A stretch of 64,000 nt of DNA from Ligilactobacillus pobuzihii E100301 = KCTC 13174 (GTDB taxonomy: Bacteria > Bacillota > Bacilli > Lactobacillales > Lactobacillaceae), in NCBI RefSeq assembly GCF_000349725.1, contig NZ_KB714700.1:3086-67085 (forward strand), in the 5' to 3' direction. The notes beneath the pieces are model-generated. The model searched no databases. It was given only the letters and a program-made list of their open reading frames with translations, and was not told where the DNA came from. The position numbers were made by a program, and so were the translations under genes. The stretch's first letter is position 1, and each line of letters begins with the position of its first letter. Below are positions 18,211-28,107 of this stretch, piece by piece.

Positions 18211-18618
18211 ATGTCTAATATTGCTAAATCAAGTATTAAACACATTGGTCGTCAAGTTAGCGCTGAGTCTGGCGGTCATTCAATTATTTTAGATGAACCG
18301 GTTAAGTCAAAAGGTACCGATGCGGGTGCTAATCCGGTGCAATATTTGTTGATGGCTTTAAATGGTTGTTTGTCGATCACGGCAGAATCATTGGCCGCAA
18401 GTCGTGGAGTTGACCTGCAAAAATTTGACCTAACAACTACTGGTGAAACACAGCGTTTCCCAGATAAATCATCTAAAGTTGGTAAGATCAAGGTAAGCTT
18501 TGACATGGAATCAGACCTTGGTTCTGGGGACCAACATCAATTTATCGATGAAGTGCTTAAACGCTGCACGGTGCATAATTCACTAGATAAAGATATTGAG
18601 TATCAATTTGAATATTAA
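18211..18618 (+). CDS. OsmC family peroxiredoxin-like protein
   Basis: 135 residues from ATG 18211, which follows GAAAGGG; upstream in-frame starts lack a site. It has the OsmC/Ohr fold pattern: GANPVQYLLMALNGCLSITAESLAASRG holds the first catalytic cysteine (NGC) and the later KRCTVHNSL holds the second. Family members reduce organic hydroperoxides using the two cysteines. It is monocistronic, ending in a hairpin terminator. The exact peroxide and reductant are unknown. Confidence 0.88.
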   Translation: MSNIAKSSIKHIGRQVSAESGGHSIILDEPVKSKGTDAGANPVQYLLMALNGCLSITAESLAASRGVDLQKFDLTTTGETQRFPDKSSKVGKIKVSFDMESDLGSGDQHQFIDEVLKRCTVHNSLDKDIEYQFEY

Positions 18619-18647
18619 AAAAGCGGCTTATTTAGGCCGTTTTTTTG
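18617..18647 (+). terminator. Intrinsic terminator after osmC-like gene
   Basis: AAAGCGGCTTATTTAGGCCG forms a short stem and is followed by seven T. It lies between convergent genes. Confidence 0.8.
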
Positions 18648-18660
18648 TTCATCTTTTTGG

Positions 18661-19506
18661 TTATTTCAACATGTTTAGTTGATGTCCTGCCACGCTGTGA
18701 ACTTGTTCCAGCACGATCATGGCATTCGGATCGATCTGTTCAATCAAAGGAAAGAGCTTGGCAGACTGCTTTTTACTACAAATGATATAGATCATTGCAC
18801 GTTCTTCACCACTGTAATAACCATGAGTATGTACCATTGTGATACCTTGCTTTAACTGATTAGATAAAGATGCAGACATTTGCTCGACCTTAGGTGTAAT
18901 GATCTTGATCGAGTATTTCGCACCAAACATGTCATTGAAAATATTTAGTACAACAGCAGAAATATAGAGTTCGATCATAGTTAAAAACATGCGTTCAGTC
19001 CCGATGATAAAACCAGAAGGAATGGCGACTAATAGGTCACAAAATAACATGGCTGAACCGGTTTGGACACCCAAATATTTATTTAGGATCGAAGCAATTA
19101 TCGTACTGCCAGCGATGGTTCCGTCTGCACGGTAGATCAAACCTAACGCAATGCCCATGAAAACTCCAGCAATAATAGCGGGGATCAAAGTTTGTTTCGT
19201 ATGGTACTGAAAAATTGGCGGTAATTTGAGAAAAATCGAGATCCAAACAACACACCATAATGAATAGAAGATAGTTTTTTTATCCAGAAGTTTGAAACCG
19301 ATCAGTAAGATGATCGAGTTTAAAACGATGTTGGTCAATGCAGGTTGGATATGTAAGGCGTAATACCCGATCGCCGTCAAACCAGTGACGCCACCTTCAC
19401 CAATTTGGTGAGGTAATAATAGACTGTTGATCGCGACTGAGTAAATGAAAGAACCTAACATGATCAGTAAACACTTGCGAATGACTATCATAGTTGTTTT
19501 TTGCAT
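18661..19506 (-). CDS. YitT family membrane protein (DUF161/DUF2179)
   Basis: 281 residues from ATG 19506, chosen because AAGGAGG lies 8 bp upstream; the longer reading to 19569 has no site. Five to six hydrophobic helices cover the first 170 residues (GSFIYSVAINSLLLPHQIGEGGVTGL is the family hallmark, key residues N, P, GEGGVTG). The C-terminal DUF2179 domain has GITMVHTHGYYSGEERAMIYIICS, a ligand-binding-like fold facing the cytoplasm. The transported substrate is not established for the family. Convergent with osmC. Confidence 0.85.
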   Translation of the reverse strand: MQKTTMIVIRKCLLIMLGSFIYSVAINSLLLPHQIGEGGVTGLTAIGYYALHIQPALTNIVLNSIILLIGFKLLDKKTIFYSLWCVVWISIFLKLPPIFQYHTKQTLIPAIIAGVFMGIALGLIYRADGTIAGSTIIASILNKYLGVQTGSAMLFCDLLVAIPSGFIIGTERMFLTMIELYISAVVLNIFNDMFGAKYSIKIITPKVEQMSASLSNQLKQGITMVHTHGYYSGEERAMIYIICSKKQSAKLFPLIEQIDPNAMIVLEQVHSVAGHQLNMLK

Positions 19507-19703
19507 AGTCGTGTCCTCCTTTGAGACAGCTTCATGTTTCAGCATGTCATATTCATTGCCTAAAATCAACCGGATCCTCCAGTAAAAAATTGCTAGAAAT
19601 TTGGATAAAATTTACTAAATATAGAGCTATATTTCTCCGTGCTGGCGCTTACATCGTTGATGCTACGGCCTTTAAAATTGGTACGTCCCAATTTTAAAAA
19701 AGG

Positions 19704-19731
19704 TTGACTTTTTGCCAAAATGATTTATCAT
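19704..19731 (+). promoter_or_regulatory. Promoter of phosphoketolase gene
   Basis: TTGACT at 19704-19709 and TATCAT at 19726-19731 are 16 bp apart, giving a leader of about 75 nt before xpkA. Consensus-based call. Confidence 0.6.
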
Positions 19732-19811
19732 AGAAAATGAAGATCGGTAGGACCGGTCAGTGATAATAACAATCAAAGGTTTAGCAACTTAATAAGGAGT
19801 GTGCTTAAAAT

Positions 19812-22208
19812 ATGCCTGTAAATTATGATTCAAAAGAATATTTAGAACTTTTAGACAAATATTGGCGCGCAGCTAACTATATTTCAGTTGGTCAGCTTTT
19901 CTTACGTGACAATCCTTTATTGAAGCGTGATTTGACTGCAGACGATGTTAAAGTTAAGCCGATTGGCCACTGGGGTACGATCGTTTCCCAAAACTTCATC
20001 TATGCTCAATTAAATCGTGTTATTAATAAGTACGACTTGAACATGTTTTATATTGAAGGTTCCGGTCATGGTGGCCAAGTTATGGTTTCTAACTCATACT
20101 TGGATGGCAGTTATTCCGACATTTACCCTGAAATTTCTCAGGATGAAGAGGGTATGAAGAAGTTGTTTAAACAATTCTCATTCCCTGGCGGAGTTGCTTC
20201 TCATGCTGCACCTGAAACACCCGGTTCGATCCATGAAGGTGGGGAACTAGGTTATTCATTATCACACGGTACAGGTGCTATTTTAGATAATCCTGACGTG
20301 ATCGCTGCCGTTGAAATTGGTGACGGTGAATCAGAAACTGGTCCATTGGCTGCTTCATGGTTCTCTGACAAATTCATCAACCCAGTTAAAGATGGTGCTG
20401 TATTGCCTATCATTAACATGAACGGTTTCAAGATCTCTAACCCAACCGTACTTTCACGGATGAGTGACGAAGACTTGACAAGTTACTTCAAGGGTATGGG
20501 CTGGGAGCCTTACTTCGTTGAAGCAGATGCAAATACAGATCACTTAGAAGTATCTGAAAAATTTGCTAAGACATTGGATACTGTGGTTGAAGAAATCAAA
20601 GACATCCAAAAGAAAGCTCGTTCAGCCGCTAAAGCAGCTGACGGACAAGCAGATTTGCCTAACTGGCCAATGATCATCTTCCGTTCACCTAAGGGCTGGA
20701 CTGGTCCTAAGTCTAACCTTGACGGTGATCCGATCGAAGGTTCGTTCCGTGCCCACCAGGTTCCGATCCCTGTTGATTCAGAGCATATGGAACACAAGGA
20801 CATGTTGATCGATTGGTTGAAGTCATACAAACCTGAAGAATTATTCGATGAAAATGGTAAATTGAAAGACGAGATCCGAGAAATTGCTCCTAAGGGTGCT
20901 CAGCGGATGTCAGTTAACCCAATTACTAATGGTGGTCTTGACCCACAATCATTGAAGTTCCCAGATGTTCGTGACTACGCTGTTAAATTTGACAAACGCG
21001 GTGTTGAACAACATTCAGATATGATCGAATGGGCTAAATGGTTGAACAAGGTTTCTGAATTGAACCCAACGAACTTCCGTGGTTTTGGTCCTGACGAAAG
21101 TGAATCAAACCGTTTGTACGCTATGCTTGATGGTCAGAAACGTCAATGGATGGAAGACATCAAGGACGGAAACGACCATAATCTAGCTAACTCTGGTCGT
21201 ATCATTGATTCACAATTGTCAGAACATCAAGCTGAAGGTTGGCTTGAAGGTTACGTTTTGACAGGTCGCCATGGTTTCTTCGCAACTTATGAATCATTTG
21301 GTCGTGTCGTTGACTCAATGTTGACACAACACTTCAAGTGGTTACGTAAAGCTAAAGAACAATCATGGAGAAAACAATATCCTTCATTGAATATTGTTGA
21401 TACTTCAACTGTCTTCCAGCAAGACCATAATGGGTATACTCACCAAGATCCAGGTATGCTAACACATTTAGCTGAAAAGAAACCTGAATTTATTCGTGAA
21501 TATATTCCAGCTGACGCTAACGAATTGCTGGCAGTTGGTGACAAGGCCTTCCGTGACTACGAAAAGATCAACGTGATCGTTTCATCCAAGCATCCACGTC
21601 GTCAGTGGTACAGTATTGAAGAAGCTAAGAAGATCGTTGACCAAGGCTTAGGTTATATTGACTGGGCTTCAACTGATCAAGGTGCAGAACCTGACTTAGT
21701 GATTGCTGCTGCTGGTAGCGAACCAAACTTGGAAGCTTTGGCTGCAATTTCATTGTTGAACAAAGAATTCCCTGAAATGAAGATCCGCTTTATCAATGTG
21801 GTTGATATCTTGAAGTTACGTTCACCTAAGAACGACCCTCGTGGTTTGACGGATGAAGAATTCGACAAGTACTTCACGAAGGATAAACCAGTGATCTTTG
21901 CATTCCACGGTTACGAAGACTTGATCAAAGACATTTTCTTTGACCGTCATAACCGTAATGTTCACATTCATGGTTATCGTGAAAACGGTGATATCACAAC
22001 ACCATTTGACATGCGTGTTTTGAATGAATTGGATCGTTTCCACTTAGCTAAGGATGCTGTTGAATCAGTCCCTGCTTATGCACAAAAGGGTATGTACTTC
22101 GCAAAACGTATGGATGACATGGTTGCAAAACACAACCAGTACATTCGTGACGAAGGTACTGATTTGCCAGAAGTGGAAAATTGGAATTGGGAACCATTAC
22201 AAAAATAA
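19812..22208 (+). CDS. xpkA: Xylulose-5-phosphate/fructose-6-phosphate phosphoketolase
   Basis: A 798-residue thiamine-diphosphate enzyme that splits xylulose-5-P (and often fructose-6-P) with phosphate to acetyl-P plus glyceraldehyde-3-P or erythrose-4-P, the central step of heterofermentative and pentose metabolism. Family marks include [14 protein letters not shown] near 53-66, YIEGSGHGG near 77-85, the ThDP site [13 protein letters not shown] near 173-185, FRAHQVPI and HQDPGMLTH. The length is typical. The codon use is strongly biased (TTC, GGT, CGT, AAC more frequent than in neighbours), pointing to high expression. AAGGAG precedes ATG 19812. A terminator follows. Confidence 0.97.
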   Translation: MPVNYDSKEYLELLDKYWRAANYISVGQLFLRDNPLLKRDLTADDVKVKPIGHWGTIVSQNFIYAQLNRVINKYDLNMFYIEGSGHGGQVMVSNSYLDGSYSDIYPEISQDEEGMKKLFKQFSFPGGVASHAAPETPGSIHEGGELGYSLSHGTGAILDNPDVIAAVEIGDGESETGPLAASWFSDKFINPVKDGAVLPIINMNGFKISNPTVLSRMSDEDLTSYFKGMGWEPYFVEADANTDHLEVSEKFAKTLDTVVEEIKDIQKKARSAAKAADGQADLPNWPMIIFRSPKGWTGPKSNLDGDPIEGSFRAHQVPIPVDSEHMEHKDMLIDWLKSYKPEELFDENGKLKDEIREIAPKGAQRMSVNPITNGGLDPQSLKFPDVRDYAVKFDKRGVEQHSDMIEWAKWLNKVSELNPTNFRGFGPDESESNRLYAMLDGQKRQWMEDIKDGNDHNLANSGRIIDSQLSEHQAEGWLEGYVLTGRHGFFATYESFGRVVDSMLTQHFKWLRKAKEQSWRKQYPSLNIVDTSTVFQQDHNGYTHQDPGMLTHLAEKKPEFIREYIPADANELLAVGDKAFRDYEKINVIVSSKHPRRQWYSIEEAKKIVDQGLGYIDWASTDQGAEPDLVIAAAGSEPNLEALAAISLLNKEFPEMKIRFINVVDILKLRSPKNDPRGLTDEEFDKYFTKDKPVIFAFHGYEDLIKDIFFDRHNRNVHIHGYRENGDITTPFDMRVLNELDRFHLAKDAVESVPAYAQKGMYFAKRMDDMVAKHNQYIRDEGTDLPEVENWNWEPLQK

Positions 22209-22230
22209 TAAAAATCTGTAAATAAGGTAA

Positions 22231-22270
22231 GAAGCATCTTGTCTATCATGACAGGATGCTTTCTTTTTCT
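22231..22270 (+). terminator. Intrinsic terminator after xpkA
   Basis: Arms AAGCATCTTGTC / GACAGGATGCTT with a T-rich tail lie 23 bp after the stop. Confidence 0.85.
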
Positions 22271-22352
22271 AAGATTTTCTAAGTAGGCTTTAAATTATAG
22301 TGCAAGTATGATAACTTCTTAGAGTGGATTTATAAAAGGAGAGAATTATTTT

Positions 22353-22616
22353 ATGGCGCAATTTCAACAGATCGGTTTGAAGATAAATGATGAGGACGCC
22401 CACGCAGTATATGTCGGTGGACAAACAAGTAAAGGACATATCGTCATGATTTCTTCAGAGGGCAAACCTTCGACACAAATGTTGAAGCACAGTGATGCTC
22501 GCCAATTTGAACTGGCTGATGAAAATACGATCGAAAAAATTAAGGTCCAAGATGCATACAGGATCAATAACATTAAGTACGAAGACATTGAAAAAGATGT
22601 TGTGCAACAAGATTAA
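22353..22616 (+). CDS. Small conserved protein, paralogue of 17488-17811
   Basis: 87 residues, cytoplasmic by prediction. It aligns along its whole length with the 107-residue protein at 17488: GLKIND/KLVVNG, AVYVG/CVYMG, GHIVMIS/GHLVVIC, FELADENTIEKIKV/FDLTGENKISKIKV, DAYRIN/EAFRID. The acidic tail of the longer protein is absent. No known domain is recognised. AAAGGAGAG precedes ATG 22353 and a terminator follows, so it is monocistronic beside xpkA. Confidence 0.65.
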   Translation: MAQFQQIGLKINDEDAHAVYVGGQTSKGHIVMISSEGKPSTQMLKHSDARQFELADENTIEKIKVQDAYRINNIKYEDIEKDVVQQD

Positions 22617-22623
22617 GTAAGGA

Positions 22624-22666
22624 CAGAGCTTTTGGTGGGTCATCCCACTGATGGCTCTTTTTTTGT
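22624..22666 (+). terminator. Intrinsic terminator
   Basis: AGAGCTTTTGGTGGG / CCCACTGATGGCTCT pair as an imperfect stem followed by a run of T. Confidence 0.75.
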
Positions 22667-22731
22667 CAAATTTTAACGTGAATTGGCGTTTTTTGCGTAT
22701 TTATTAGTAAATGAGTGGGGAGGTTAGGCAA

Positions 22732-23606
22732 ATGCGCGAAAAGTGTTTTGAATATCAGTATTTACAAACACTGAATGAAAGAACGGATTTGTTGCCAGCA
22801 GAAAAACTACAGCTGCAACGCTTAATACGGGGTTATAGTGGCGAAAGTAATTTGGACAAATTAGCACAGAACTATTTCAGACGTTCGGGGTTAGTGATGG
22901 ATGATTTAAATTTGGCATATCAAAACGAGCGTATTCAAGTTGATAAGATAATCGTGGTGGGAAATATAGTTTATTTGATCGACGTTAAAAATTACCAGGG
23001 CAGTTACACTTATCAAAATAACAGCTGGTATTGTGGAAATAAATTGTTAACGAATAACATCTTTCGGCAAATCGATCGTGCCCATGATGTTTTAATGCAG
23101 ATTTTTTTGCAAATGAGATTTCGTTAGAAATTCGACGTGTTTTGATATTTATGGATCCGACAGTCAAGATTGAAATCAATCAGCCAATCATCCAAAAAGT
23201 CTTGCGGGTGGAAGAAGCTGCTGCTTGGCTGATGAAACTAAATAATGAAACAAAAATTTATTCTCAAGAAAACGTGAAACGCTGGTATGGTACATTGACG
23301 AAGTATTCTGTCCCACCGTATCGACCACAAGCAGATTTTGGCAGTCAAACTAAGCGAGTTTTGCGGCCAGGAATTTGTTGTCCTAAGTGTCATAAATTTG
23401 ATTGGACAACTTATCGGTATTACTTATGTTGTTGTCATTGAGGTTTTTGTCAGAGCAAGGAGCAAGCGTATGTCAGCACGATTTGTGATCATGGCGTGTT
23501 ATTTTTTAGGGGAAACTTGAAGCGTAAGGAGTTAAAGCAATTTTTTGGAAAGGATTGGAGTGAGAAATATATCCGGACCCAATTGAAAAAACATTTTTCT
23601 TGTTAA
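22732..23606 (+). pseudogene. NERD-domain protein, broken by frameshift and in-frame stop
   Basis: ATG 22732 follows GGGGAGG. The first part has a nuclease-related (NERD) domain: GYSGESNLDKLAQNYF, NERIQVDKIIV and YLIDVKNYQGSY, where Asp and the DVKN motif are the expected catalytic residues. At a T7 run (23102-23108) the frame is lost; the shifted frame continues sensibly (ANEISLEIRRVLIFMDP) to a TGA at 23439-23441. That TGA sits in a cysteine-rich stretch (CPKCHKFDW...YYLCCCH) where another Cys codon would fit a zinc ribbon, and the reading then runs on to TAA 23606. So two lesions separate three recognisable pieces of one gene of about 290 codons. Confidence 0.7.
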
Positions 23607-23794
23607 GTAACCATGGAAGGAGTAGTTGTTACCAAAATAAAGGATTAAAATTTGAATATTGGTTTAAAAATCAGCAGGATTATTTTAAGTCTCTTGAAAA
23701 AAGACAAAAGTGGAAGAAGAATTAGGGAATGCCGATCCGTTATATTAAATTTTACAGATGAATTTCATTGTAGCAGTAGTTACTCAGAGTCATA

Positions 23795-23930
23795 GGTCCG
23801 AAAAAAGTTAATTGGCTCCAAGTTAAAGCGATGTAGGTCCAAATGGAAGCTAAACGGCCCTAAGTTAGAGCGATGTGGGTCCAAATAGAAGTTAATTGGC
23901 CCCAAGTCGAAGCGATGTAGGTCCAAATAG
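23795..23930 (+). repeat. Tandem array, 41-42 bp period, about three units
   Basis: GGTCC starts at 23795, 23836, 23878 and 23920 (41, 42 and 42 bp apart). Units read GGTCCAAATAGAAG, TTAATTGGCCCCAAGT, CGAAGCGATGTA with substitutions. It lies in a 394-bp gene-free stretch after the NERD pseudogene; the rest of that gap shows only decayed sequence and a terminator. Confidence 0.88.
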
Positions 23931-23955
23931 AGATCCTAGCAAGTTCTATCTTAAT

Positions 23956-24002
23956 AAATTATCCCCAGCTGCCTTTTGAAATGACAACTGGGGATAATTT
24001 TT
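23956..24002. terminator. Terminator of the methyltransferase gene
   Basis: Arms AAATTATCCCCAG / CTGGGGATAATTT form a strong symmetric stem just after the stop of the minus-strand gene. Confidence 0.85.
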
Positions 24003-25743
24003 ATTCAAAAACATCGTTTGCAAGTACCTCTTGGACCCGTTTGATTTCAACCTGATTTAACTCGTATTTGTCAAAAACAAATTTATTGATCTCGTTTCTT
24101 AAATCTTTACCAGATAGTTGTTCTGTCACTAACTTTTCCAAACGTGTGCGCTCACTGACCGATAGTTTTGCAAAAGGTAGTTCTTCCAAATTGCCGCGCA
24201 AGACTTTCGGACTGGCAAATAAAACCTGGTTCAAGTATTGAAAGAGTGCTGAGTTCAAGAATGCTAGGACGGTTTTAACACTATGCGTGTCAACTTTTGG
24301 AACTAAGATATTTGCACTATTTAGTGTTAGTCGTTGTTGATCATCATAAGCGAAGATTAGTTGGTCGTTAATAAATTTGTACACTAACTTTTCTGGACTA
24401 CGGTAGACTTCTTCTGTTGCTGTTTGTTGAAAATTCTCACGTTGAAACTTGAGGAAACGTTGTGGTGACCGCAACAAGTATGGCTGCACATCCTTACCAG
24501 TTAATAGTGGTTCTGCTCCTGTTGCTGCTTGCTTTAAGACATATTTCTGGTTATTCCCAGTCACGATCCCTAACCCCCAGGTACTGTTTCTTAGATCCGC
24601 ATGTGGTTTTTGCCAAATGTCGTGTAAAATTTGGCAGTCACTTTTTTGTAATGGTAAGAAATTGTGTTGTGGCATTTTGTTTAAAGTTACTTGCGGAACT
24701 GTGATTTGCTGGCCACTTTTTCTGAAAATAACCTTATTATTAGTAGTTTTTCCTTTAGTCAGTACCAACAACACAACGTCTGAAACTACTCCCTGAAAGA
24801 GGTGCGGTAAATAAGTGATCGATTTAATTACACTATTTGCTAAAATCAACTGCCGCACTGGCTCATGCGTCCCGATATTTAACAGAGAAACTGGCAAGAC
24901 AAAAGCTAAAGTGCCTCCATCACTTAGTTCCTGTACACTTTTCTCGATGAAGTAGGCAAATGAATCGGCCCTTTGAAATTGGCTATCAGGAACAGCTGTT
25001 AGTTTTTTTGCACCCCAGGGTGGATTTCCCACAATATAAGAGTACTTTTGTAAAGTGGGGGTTGGATCTCGCAAAAAATCTCTGACCACAATGTCCGGAT
25101 AGGAGTTATCCGTTAGTGGAGCTTGCAGTAATAAATTGGCCGTTGCTAGTAAAACAGCGATTGGATCAGTGTCTGTGCCGTGTAAAGCTGCAACTGGGAT
25201 ATTAAATTCCCGTACTAACTCAACTAGGAAGATCCCAGTCCCTACCGCTGGATCCAAAAAGTCGGCATTATTGTCAACGAAAACTTGCTGTAATAATTCG
25301 TCGGCTGCAAAAAAAGGAGTATAGTACAAGCCATTTTTATTGCGTGCACCCTCAGCTTGCAAGGTTTGATAAAGCGCGCCTAAAAAGTCTGGCTCTTCAA
25401 AATCGACATGGAAGCGTTTAATACCTGGGATTTCTCTTACATGAGTAAGTTGTTTAGTCACTGCCTGTTGAAAGCGTGCTTTGTTGTCGTCACTGATAGT
25501 GCTTGCTTGTTTGACTGCCGATAAAGCGAGCTGGCAAATAAACTGTTGCAAGTCGAGCTTATTAACTGTAATGAAATCAGCCAGCGACAGGATCACTTGT
25601 TTATTTTCACTATTTTTAATGTATTTATCTGGGAAAATTTTACGTAGAGATTCTGTCTTATTGGCGCGATGCAGTAATTTTTTTTCGTTGCTGCCTAGTC
25701 GTTGCCAGTTTGCCAGAGTTGCTTTACTGACGGTTCGTTTCAT
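24001..25743 (-). CDS. Orphan N6-adenine DNA methyltransferase
   Basis: 580 residues from ATG 25743 (AGGAG 8 bp upstream); the longer ORF to 25887 would start in a repeat. Motif I is DFLDPAVGTGIFLVELV and motif IV is NPPWGAKKL, marking an amino-methyltransferase of the gamma type. The N-terminal 130 residues are helical, and the C-terminal 200 residues resemble a TaqI-like target recognition domain (LLTGKDVQPYLLRSPQRF, ILVPKVDTHSV, LRGNLEELPF). No PD-(D/E)XK nuclease motif is seen and no restriction gene adjoins. It is therefore a solitary methylase or a remnant of a type IIG system. Confidence 0.8.
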   Translation of the reverse strand: MKRTVSKATLANWQRLGSNEKKLLHRANKTESLRKIFPDKYIKNSENKQVILSLADFITVNKLDLQQFICQLALSAVKQASTISDDNKARFQQAVTKQLTHVREIPGIKRFHVDFEEPDFLGALYQTLQAEGARNKNGLYYTPFFAADELLQQVFVDNNADFLDPAVGTGIFLVELVREFNIPVAALHGTDTDPIAVLLATANLLLQAPLTDNSYPDIVVRDFLRDPTPTLQKYSYIVGNPPWGAKKLTAVPDSQFQRADSFAYFIEKSVQELSDGGTLAFVLPVSLLNIGTHEPVRQLILANSVIKSITYLPHLFQGVVSDVVLLVLTKGKTTNNKVIFRKSGQQITVPQVTLNKMPQHNFLPLQKSDCQILHDIWQKPHADLRNSTWGLGIVTGNNQKYVLKQAATGAEPLLTGKDVQPYLLRSPQRFLKFQRENFQQTATEEVYRSPEKLVYKFINDQLIFAYDDQQRLTLNSANILVPKVDTHSVKTVLAFLNSALFQYLNQVLFASPKVLRGNLEELPFAKLSVSERTRLEKLVTEQLSGKDLRNEINKFVFDKYELNQVEIKRVQEVLANDVFE

Positions 25744-25804
25744 CGGGCACTCTCCTAATGTTGTAATTATAATTATTTTAGCATGAAAGTTACCATAATA
25801 TAAA

Positions 25805-25909
25805 AGAGGCTGGGACAAAACCATATCCCAGTCTCTTCTTTTGCTACGGCCAAAAATGGCGTAAACGACGTTACATACCGGCTTCAAAACGACTTTTGTC
25901 CCGCTCTCT
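25805..25909 (+). repeat. Dispersed intergenic repeat B, copy 2
   Basis: Starts GAGGCTGGGACAAAACC and ends CGACTTTTGTCCCGC, so its ends are inverted. It shares GCTACGGCCAAAAATGGCG, TAAACGACGTTACA and GGCTTCAAAACGA with copy 1. It fills the gap between two minus-strand genes. Confidence 0.78.
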
Positions 25910-25915
25910 ATACGA

Positions 25916-27736
25916 TCATTTAATTTGATTTAAGGCATCTTTGACTGCTGCTTGTAAAGCATAGCTTGATGTTGAGGCACCAGCGACGGCATCGACATTG
26001 ACCTTATTTTGTTCAACCATTTTTTGTGGCAATTCTTTTAAGGCATTGACACCAACGTCGCTACTTTCACTTTGTTGTAAAATTTCAATGTTTTTAAGAT
26101 TTTTATCATGATCGGCTGTCAAACGAACCACAATGTCCCCGCCGATTCCCTCTTGGCTGCGTCCAATGTATTGATTTGGGCCTGTCTCATAATGTTGATC
26201 GTTTAGGCGATCATCACTAGTGATCATGAAGGTGGAATTTTCTGAGTTTGTTACGACTTGTTCGGGCATGTCTTCTTTTGAGACAGCGGCGTTTTGCCCC
26301 GCAATTTTACCGAAAATCAGACATTCGGCTAAGTTTCCGCCTCCTTGATATTGGTTGGCACAGATCCCGCCAAGTTCACCAGCAGAATACAAATGTGGGA
26401 TCGGTTCGCCCTTAGTATCAAGTACTTCTGCTCGTGAGTTGCGCCGCGGACCACCTTGGGTATTGAGCATGGTTTGTTTCATGCGTACGGCATAAATTGG
26501 ACCAGTTTCAAATACTTTTAACGTTTCAGCTGGCCGGTGGAATTCTGGGTCGTTTTGATCTAACGCTGCCTGGTTGAACCGGGCTAATGTTATTTGTAAA
26601 TTATCAGAATCAAGCTCAATTCTTTGGCCTAATTCTTCGATCGAATCTGCAACCACGATATTTTCTCGGTATGGGGCGTATTGTCCGATGATCTCATCAG
26701 CGTCCAACTCTTTTTTCTTAACTGAATCAAAAATCAAGTAAGGATGATCTTGATTAAGCGGAACTTTCCACTGTCCGTGATTTTTAATGTGTCCGTGGCG
26801 ATTTTCTTCTGCTTCATTAAAATAACGTGTACCATCGTCACCAACCACAAAGATGCTCCCATGGGCCACAGCATTATTTTGCTCGCCGATCATCAAACGC
26901 CCACGGTGATTTTTTGGAACTGAAAAAGCCATACCATGTAATAAGCCGAGTGATTCAAAGTTATTCATGTGCCAAAGATCAGCGCCCACTTCTTGTGCCA
27001 TCCGGACACCTGCACCTTGATTGTACAGAGTGCCAAGAGGGGTTAGGTTGGAGGCTCCTAAGTTATCTTCGACCATGGTCTGATTGTTTTCAAAACCACC
27101 TGTTGCTAAAACAACACCGTTTCTAGCCTGAATATTACGTAAAACGTGATCGCGTTCGATCACCACACCCATGATAGTTTTAGAAGTTGGATCTTGGATC
27201 AGTTCAATAGCTGGTGTACTATAGAGAACATCGATCTGTTGACTGCGATGTGAGATCTGTTGTTTCAAATTTTGCCATAAAGCAGCGTCAAACATTCCCG
27301 GGTGAACAGTCGTAAAATCATAGGATCCGACCCCGCCGTATTCAGGAAATTCCTCGTATGCATTACGGGCAAAACCGCCTTTTTCAGGAAAATGTTCCCG
27401 CCAGCTAAAGGGTTTTACTCCCAAATAGTTTTTAACGTATTTTGGTATATTGACCATTCCTTCAACAAAAGTATCGATTATTTTTTCATCTAAGTTCATA
27501 GGAGCAGTCAGATTTTGATAATATTTCTTAGTTTGGTCAAAATCACTACCAGTCCCGATCAATTGGGCGGAATAACGAGTATTACCACCTTCATGACCTT
27601 CTGGTGCGGAGTCAACTAGCAAGACTTTCGCACCATCATCCGCTGCAAAACGGGCCGCGGTTGCTCCGGCACCACCAAATCCTAAGACAACGACATCATA
27701 TGTTGCATCAAAACGAACTTCATTTGTGATAGCCAT
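25916..27736 (-). CDS. FAD-dependent fumarate reductase/urocanate reductase-like flavoprotein with C-terminal FMN_bind domain
   Basis: 606 residues. An N-terminal FAD site reads VVVLGFGGAGATAARFAA near 15-32, followed by HEGGNTRYSAQ near 48-58. The C-terminal segment LYSAGELGGICANQYQGGGNLAECLIFG closes the FAD site (key SAGE.GG...QGGG..). The last 75 residues form an FMN_bind domain with DAVAGASTSS, where a Ser/Thr would carry covalent FMN. Such reductases take electrons through FMN to FAD and reduce an activated C=C bond in the cytoplasm, often as an anaerobic electron sink. The substrate is unclear: the active-site stretch reads TMLNTQGGPRRNS rather than the fumarate-reductase HTMGG. Divergent from the YfcC-M20 operon. 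AAGGAGGATAA lies before ATG 27736. Confidence 0.82.
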   Translation of the reverse strand: MAITNEVRFDATYDVVVLGFGGAGATAARFAADDGAKVLLVDSAPEGHEGGNTRYSAQLIGTGSDFDQTKKYYQNLTAPMNLDEKIIDTFVEGMVNIPKYVKNYLGVKPFSWREHFPEKGGFARNAYEEFPEYGGVGSYDFTTVHPGMFDAALWQNLKQQISHRSQQIDVLYSTPAIELIQDPTSKTIMGVVIERDHVLRNIQARNGVVLATGGFENNQTMVEDNLGASNLTPLGTLYNQGAGVRMAQEVGADLWHMNNFESLGLLHGMAFSVPKNHRGRLMIGEQNNAVAHGSIFVVGDDGTRYFNEAEENRHGHIKNHGQWKVPLNQDHPYLIFDSVKKKELDADEIIGQYAPYRENIVVADSIEELGQRIELDSDNLQITLARFNQAALDQNDPEFHRPAETLKVFETGPIYAVRMKQTMLNTQGGPRRNSRAEVLDTKGEPIPHLYSAGELGGICANQYQGGGNLAECLIFGKIAGQNAAVSKEDMPEQVVTNSENSTFMITSDDRLNDQHYETGPNQYIGRSQEGIGGDIVVRLTADHDKNLKNIEILQQSESSDVGVNALKELPQKMVEQNKVNVDAVAGASTSSYALQAAVKDALNQIK

Positions 27737-27793
27737 TAGTTATCCTCCTTAATATCGCTTAGGTGTCTATTACAAGTTAATAGTATCACAAAT

Positions 27794-27807
27794 ATGAAAG
27801 CGCTTAA
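27794..27807. promoter_or_regulatory. cre-like CcpA site
   Basis: TGAAAGCGCTTAAA matches the cre consensus TGWAANCGNTNWCA except for one position. It lies in the 371-bp divergent region between the flavoprotein and YfcC genes, so either or both may be under catabolite control. Confidence 0.55.
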
Positions 27808-27880
27808 ATCAAGAAGCTGCCATCTTCCATAGCAAATTTTATTTATCTGAATATGTCGAGTAAAAAATGCAATAGATCAT

Positions 27881-27894
27881 GGAAACCGCTTAAA
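27881..27894. promoter_or_regulatory. Second cre-like site
   Basis: GGAAACCGCTTAAA resembles cre with two mismatches and lies 87 bp from the first site. Confidence 0.4.
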
Positions 27895-28107
27895 GATTAT
27901 TCTTTGATGAGATGCAGCTAACAGATCAACTCAGATATATTAATAATGACTTTTTTTATTACACAAGTGCGAATTTTTTTGATATGTTAAAATAACAACA
28001 AGTATAGTGGACATAAAAACTTAGTTAGTAACGGTTCTGCAAAGGATAGCAGCACCCGTTTCCTGACTGAGTATATTTCACACTCTTATAAAAAAGAAGG
28101 ACTTCTT

